From Oceanicola sp. 502str15 (lineage in GTDB: Bacteria; Pseudomonadota; Alphaproteobacteria; Rhodobacterales; Rhodobacteraceae): a DNA stretch of 64,000 bases. The notes beneath the pieces are model-generated. The model was not told the DNA's origin and did not search any database. It was given only the letters and a program-made list of their open reading frames with translations. The stretch covers positions 2,170,001 through 2,234,000 of the forward strand of contig NZ_WYDQ01000001.1 of assembly GCF_024105635.1 (NCBI RefSeq), given 5' to 3'. This document shows positions 63,598 to 64,000 of the stretch, in pieces. The translations under genes were made by a program, and so were the position numbers. The stretch's first letter is position 1; the number at the start of each line of letters is the position of its first letter.

Positions 63598-64000
63598 ATG
63601 GCCCGCTACCTTGCCTCCCGACTGGTCTCTCTTGCGCTTTCGCTGGTGGCGGCGAGCGTGGTGATCTTCTTCATGCTCGAGGTCATTCCGGGCGATCCGG
63701 CCTCCTTCATGCTGGGGCTGAACGCCAGCGAGGAGACCGTGGCCGCGCTGCGCAGCGAGCTTGGCCTCGATGGCAGCACGCCGGAGCGCTACCTGCGCTG
63801 GATCACCGGGCTGATGACGGGCGACATGGGCACCTCCTACACCTACCGCGTGCCGGTGGAGGGGCTGATTGCCGACCGCCTCGCGGTGTCGGCCCCGCTG
63901 GCGGCCTATGCGCTGGTGCTCTCGACCGTGCTGGCCATTCCGGTCGGCCTGCTGGCGGCCGCCTTTCGGGGCCGGGCGGCGGATTACGGGGTGATGGGGC
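63598..64000 (+). CDS. peptide-type ABC transporter permease, N-terminal part (runs off right edge)
   Basis: The first 134 codons of a DppB/OppB-type inner-membrane permease. The visible part has the typical N-terminus YLASRLVSLALSLVAASVVI, VIPGDPASFMLG, the LRSELGLDGSTPERYLRWI block and the GDMGTSYTYRVPV segment, followed by the second membrane helix. It diverges from creatinase across about 211 bp, so creatine or a related guanidino compound is a possible substrate, but only by position. Confidence 0.88.
   Translation, partial: MARYLASRLVSLALSLVAASVVIFFMLEVIPGDPASFMLGLNASEETVAALRSELGLDGSTPERYLRWITGLMTGDMGTSYTYRVPVEGLIADRLAVSAPLAAYALVLSTVLAIPVGLLAAAFRGRAADYGVMG

Overview
The window is about 64 kb of GC-rich chromosome from an alphaproteobacterium, most likely a marine Rhodobacteraceae (Roseobacter-group) species. 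The indications are family-typical proteins and arrangements: a MipZ-type division ATPase, a tolQRAB-pal-cpoB-tilS-ftsH cluster, a urease operon joined to a five-gene urea ABC transporter, PuuD-type membrane urate oxidase, a small DUF1127 protein and a MatB-type malonyl-CoA synthetase. Identification rests on reading sequence motifs only. I saw no rRNA, tRNA, insertion sequence, prophage or CRISPR array.

Layout. 1-2 kb: the 5' end of fhs, a MOSC protein and a Tam-like methyltransferase. 2-11 kb (minus strand): tolQ-tolR-tolA-tolB-pal-cpoB-tilS-ftsH. 11-14 kb: a hypothetical protein, mipZ and an inner-membrane protein. 14-18 kb: two divergent regulator/enzyme pairs, Lrp-ald and AraC-pobA. 18-34 kb: purine catabolism (puuD, uraH, allA, allE) interrupted by a copA-cueR copper module and an Rrf2/oxidoreductase/GAPDH module, then urtABCDE. 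33.6-44 kb: ureD-A-(57 aa)-B-(97 aa)-cyclase-CMD-GFA-ureC, unrelated small genes, then two paralogous secreted proteins-ureE-ureF-DUF3995-ureG. 44-54 kb: malonyl-CoA synthetase/thioesterase, small metabolic genes, a glycosyltransferase beside a sulfotransferase, TetR/SDR, a PfkB kinase and nth. 54-64 kb: an Ada-like methyltransferase, an OmpA lipoprotein, a FadR-type regulator, a P1 peptidase, an SDR/cytochrome-b-like/unknown operon, leuA with a candidate leader peptide, NUDIX, creatinase, and the start of a peptide-type ABC permease.

How the genes fit together. Nitrogen salvage is the dominant theme. PuuD oxidises urate, UraH hydrolyses 5-hydroxyisourate, and AllE and AllA act on ureidoglycine and ureidoglycolate. 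Creatinase releases urea from creatine, UrtABCDE imports urea, and urease splits it. OHCU decarboxylase, allantoinase and the allantoate hydrolase are not in the window. The Tol-Pal block supports envelope integrity and division, and MipZ places the division site.

The observations most worth following up are: (i) a 43-codon, leucine-rich, apparently leaderless reading frame with mutually exclusive hairpins upstream of leuA, which looks like a leucine attenuator; (ii) a degenerate cytochrome b homologue that has lost three of four haem ligands, translationally coupled to an SDR; (iii) unrecognised small and secreted proteins embedded in the urease operon; (iv) two related families of palindromic intergenic repeats concentrated at convergent gene ends, one of which forms a 49-bp tandem array; and (v) a terminator-like hairpin in the predicted 5' UTR of ftsH behind a sigma-32-like promoter.
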